A DNA stretch of 15,643 nt from Bacillota bacterium. GTDB lineage: Bacteria > Bacillota > Clostridia > Acetivibrionales > DTU013. Where the stretch lies: assembly GCA_023409615.1 (NCBI GenBank), contig JAEYRF010000117.1, positions 1-15,643 of the forward strand, given 5' to 3'. Of this stretch, positions 14,544 to 15,643 are shown piece after piece; position 1 is the stretch's first letter; the number at the start of each line of letters is the position of its first letter. The notes below the pieces were generated by a model. It ran no database searches. It was not told where the DNA came from and saw only the letters and a list, made by a program, of their open reading frames with translations. The position numbers and the translations under genes are program-made.

Positions 14544-15305
14544 ATGATAAATCTAACGGATCTGAGCGGAAAAAGTATAGTAGTCACAGGAGCCTCCTCC
14601 GGTATTGGAAAAGGGATTGCCATGCTTTTAAGTAAATCAGGCGCAAATGTGATCATGATTGCAAGAAACAATGACCGTCTGCAGGAGACATACAGTGAAC
14701 TGGAACCTGGAAACCATTCATATTATGCGCAGGATCTGAACGATCTTGATGCGATCGAAGGGTTGATAGGCAATATTTGCAGTGGCGGTCTTAAGCTAAA
14801 CGGATTGGTACATTCTGCAGGAATATCTCTTACTGTGCCGCTGCAGTACTTAAAATCGAGTGACTTAATGAATATCATGTCAGTCAACTTTTTTTCGTTT
14901 GTAGAACTCGTAAAGCAATTCTCCAAAAGGAAGTATAATGACAATGGCGGCAGTGTGGTAGCCATATCCTCCATATCAAGCAGGGTAGGAGCCAGGGGTC
15001 TCGCGGCATACAGTGCAAGCAAAGGGGCGCTGGAAAGTGCGGTCAGATCCATGGCTCTTGATCTTGCCCCAAAGAAAATAAGAATCAATTCTATTGCTCC
15101 GGGAATGATAGAGACTCAGATATATGACGGATTGAGAAAGATAGTTAACAATAAGGATTTTGAGGCTGAACTTAAAAAAAGACAGGTTCTGGGCGTTGGT
15201 AAACCTGAAGATGTTGCAAGCGCCGCAGCTTTTCTGCTTAGCGATGCTTCCAGATTCATTACAGGAACAAGTTTGATCGTGGACGGCGGATATCTGGCGC
15301 ATTGA
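14544..15305 (+). CDS. SDR-family NAD(P)-dependent oxidoreductase (FabG-like)
   Basis: This 253-aa classical short-chain dehydrogenase/reductase has the cofactor motif TGASSGIG (15-22), N115, the catalytic S143 and Y156-x3-K160 (AYSASKG), and a C-terminal FITGTSLIVDGGY as in FabG. It starts 5 bp after the KAS III stop with GGAGG at 14530-14534. In context it most likely reduces the 3-keto group of the ACP-bound chain made by KAS III; another carbonyl substrate is possible. It is the last gene of the operon, followed by a strong hairpin (15341-15398). Confidence 0.93.
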   Translation: MINLTDLSGKSIVVTGASSGIGKGIAMLLSKSGANVIMIARNNDRLQETYSELEPGNHSYYAQDLNDLDAIEGLIGNICSGGLKLNGLVHSAGISLTVPLQYLKSSDLMNIMSVNFFSFVELVKQFSKRKYNDNGGSVVAISSISSRVGARGLAAYSASKGALESAVRSMALDLAPKKIRINSIAPGMIETQIYDGLRKIVNNKDFEAELKKRQVLGVGKPEDVASAAAFLLSDASRFITGTSLIVDGGYLAH

Positions 15306-15340
15306 GAAGTGAGATCGGGCGATCAGGAGGGCAATCAAAG

Positions 15341-15398
15341 AGGACGGGGGTTTGTGACTATCAATAATAACGGTAGGATAATCACAAACCCCCGTCCT
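15341..15398. terminator. 17-bp perfect hairpin between convergent genes (possible bidirectional terminator)
   Basis: The arms at 15341-15357 and 15382-15398 are perfectly complementary over 17 bp and include a GGGGG/CCCCC block. Four more pairs (TATC 15359-15362, GATA 15377-15380) extend the stem past one mismatch. It lies between the SDR stop and the stop of the converging condensation gene. There is no T-tract on either side (AATGCG to the right; CTTTG on the minus strand to the left). The termination role is therefore inferred from position and stability rather than from a canonical signal. Confidence 0.5.
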
Positions 15399-15411
15399 AA
15401 TGCGACAGGAA

Positions 15412-15643
15412 TCATAAACGGCACCCTTCAATGAGTTCGTCTCTAATATTATTAAGGAGTGTATGAATGGTTTCCTGTGGTATGGATGCCTCGTAGATAC
15501 CTGCAGCTAATGTTATAATGCCATTGTAGGTGCTGACCATCAGAAGGAAGCCGGGCGCCCTGACGACGGGTGGTACGATATATGCTTCTGTGACTGCATT
15601 TTCACCAAACTTCAGTAGAGATTTCGTAATATACCCCAGATTT
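15412..15643 (-). CDS. Second condensation-domain protein, C-terminal part (cut by window edge)
   Basis: Reading leftwards from the right edge, 76 codons end in a TGA at 15414-15412. The peptide (NLGYITKSLLKFGENAV..., then VPPVVRAPGF and TYNGIITLAAGIYE) aligns without gaps to the C-terminus of the condensation protein encoded at 10869-12200. Well over half of the positions are identical, including KSLLKFGEN and PPVVRAPG-type blocks. It is therefore a paralogue of that protein. The active-site half lies outside the window, so its activity cannot be judged. The strand and direction converge on the ACP-KAS III-SDR operon. Confidence 0.85.
   Translation of the reverse strand, partial: NLGYITKSLLKFGENAVTEAYIVPPVVRAPGFLLMVSTYNGIITLAAGIYEASIPQETIHTLLNNIRDELIEGCRL

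Overview
The window looks like a chromosomal segment of a Clostridia-type Firmicute. The support is strong AGGAGG-like ribosome sites, ATG/GTG/TTG starts, an intermediate-to-low GC content, a BioY gene under a Gram-positive BirA-type operator, and close resemblance of the proteins to clostridial families. I cannot name a species from sequence alone. The left edge (1 to about 112) carries CCGGACA/CCAGACA/TGGACA repeats that resemble the end of an IS21-family element, followed by an intrinsic terminator at 186-211.

Region 1 (417-3152) is housekeeping: a YyaL/DUF255 thioredoxin-fold protein on the plus strand, converging on a biotin transporter S-component gene (bioY, minus strand). The bioY promoter is embedded in a perfect BirA-type inverted repeat at 3118-3151.

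Region 2 (about 3173-9519) looks like a drug or DNA-damage resistance module, all on the plus strand. It holds a short-form UvrA paralogue (UvrA2/DrrC class, without the UvrB-binding domain), a MerR-type regulator with two HTH domains, and an ABC exporter of one ATPase and two ABC-2 permeases. The uvrA-like frame is broken once, by a TAA exactly where the family has Tyr (3643-3645). Both the uvrA-like gene and the exporter operon have leaders in which an upstream ACCCTCC can pair with the GGAGGG ribosome site. In front of the exporter this forms a terminator-like hairpin that ends at the TTG start codon.

Region 3 (9520-9946) is non-coding. It holds a palindromic, MITE-like element (about 264 bp between TA dinucleotides) with perfect 10-bp terminal inverted repeats and four internal repeats in an A-B/B'-A' layout. 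A near-consensus promoter follows, driving a YbaK/EbsC-type tRNA deacylase gene (9953-10429).

Region 4 (10450-15643) looks like an uncharacterised acyl or lipid natural-product cluster. A YbgC-like thioesterase, a condensation-domain protein with HxxxDG and an APH-like kinase lie on the minus strand. Diverging from them is a tight plus-strand operon of acyl carrier protein, KAS III and SDR reductase. After a 17-bp perfect hairpin, a second, paralogous condensation protein (minus strand) runs off the right edge. Together these genes could load, condense, reduce and transfer an acyl chain. No adenylation enzyme, phosphopantetheinyl transferase or dehydratase is visible in the window.
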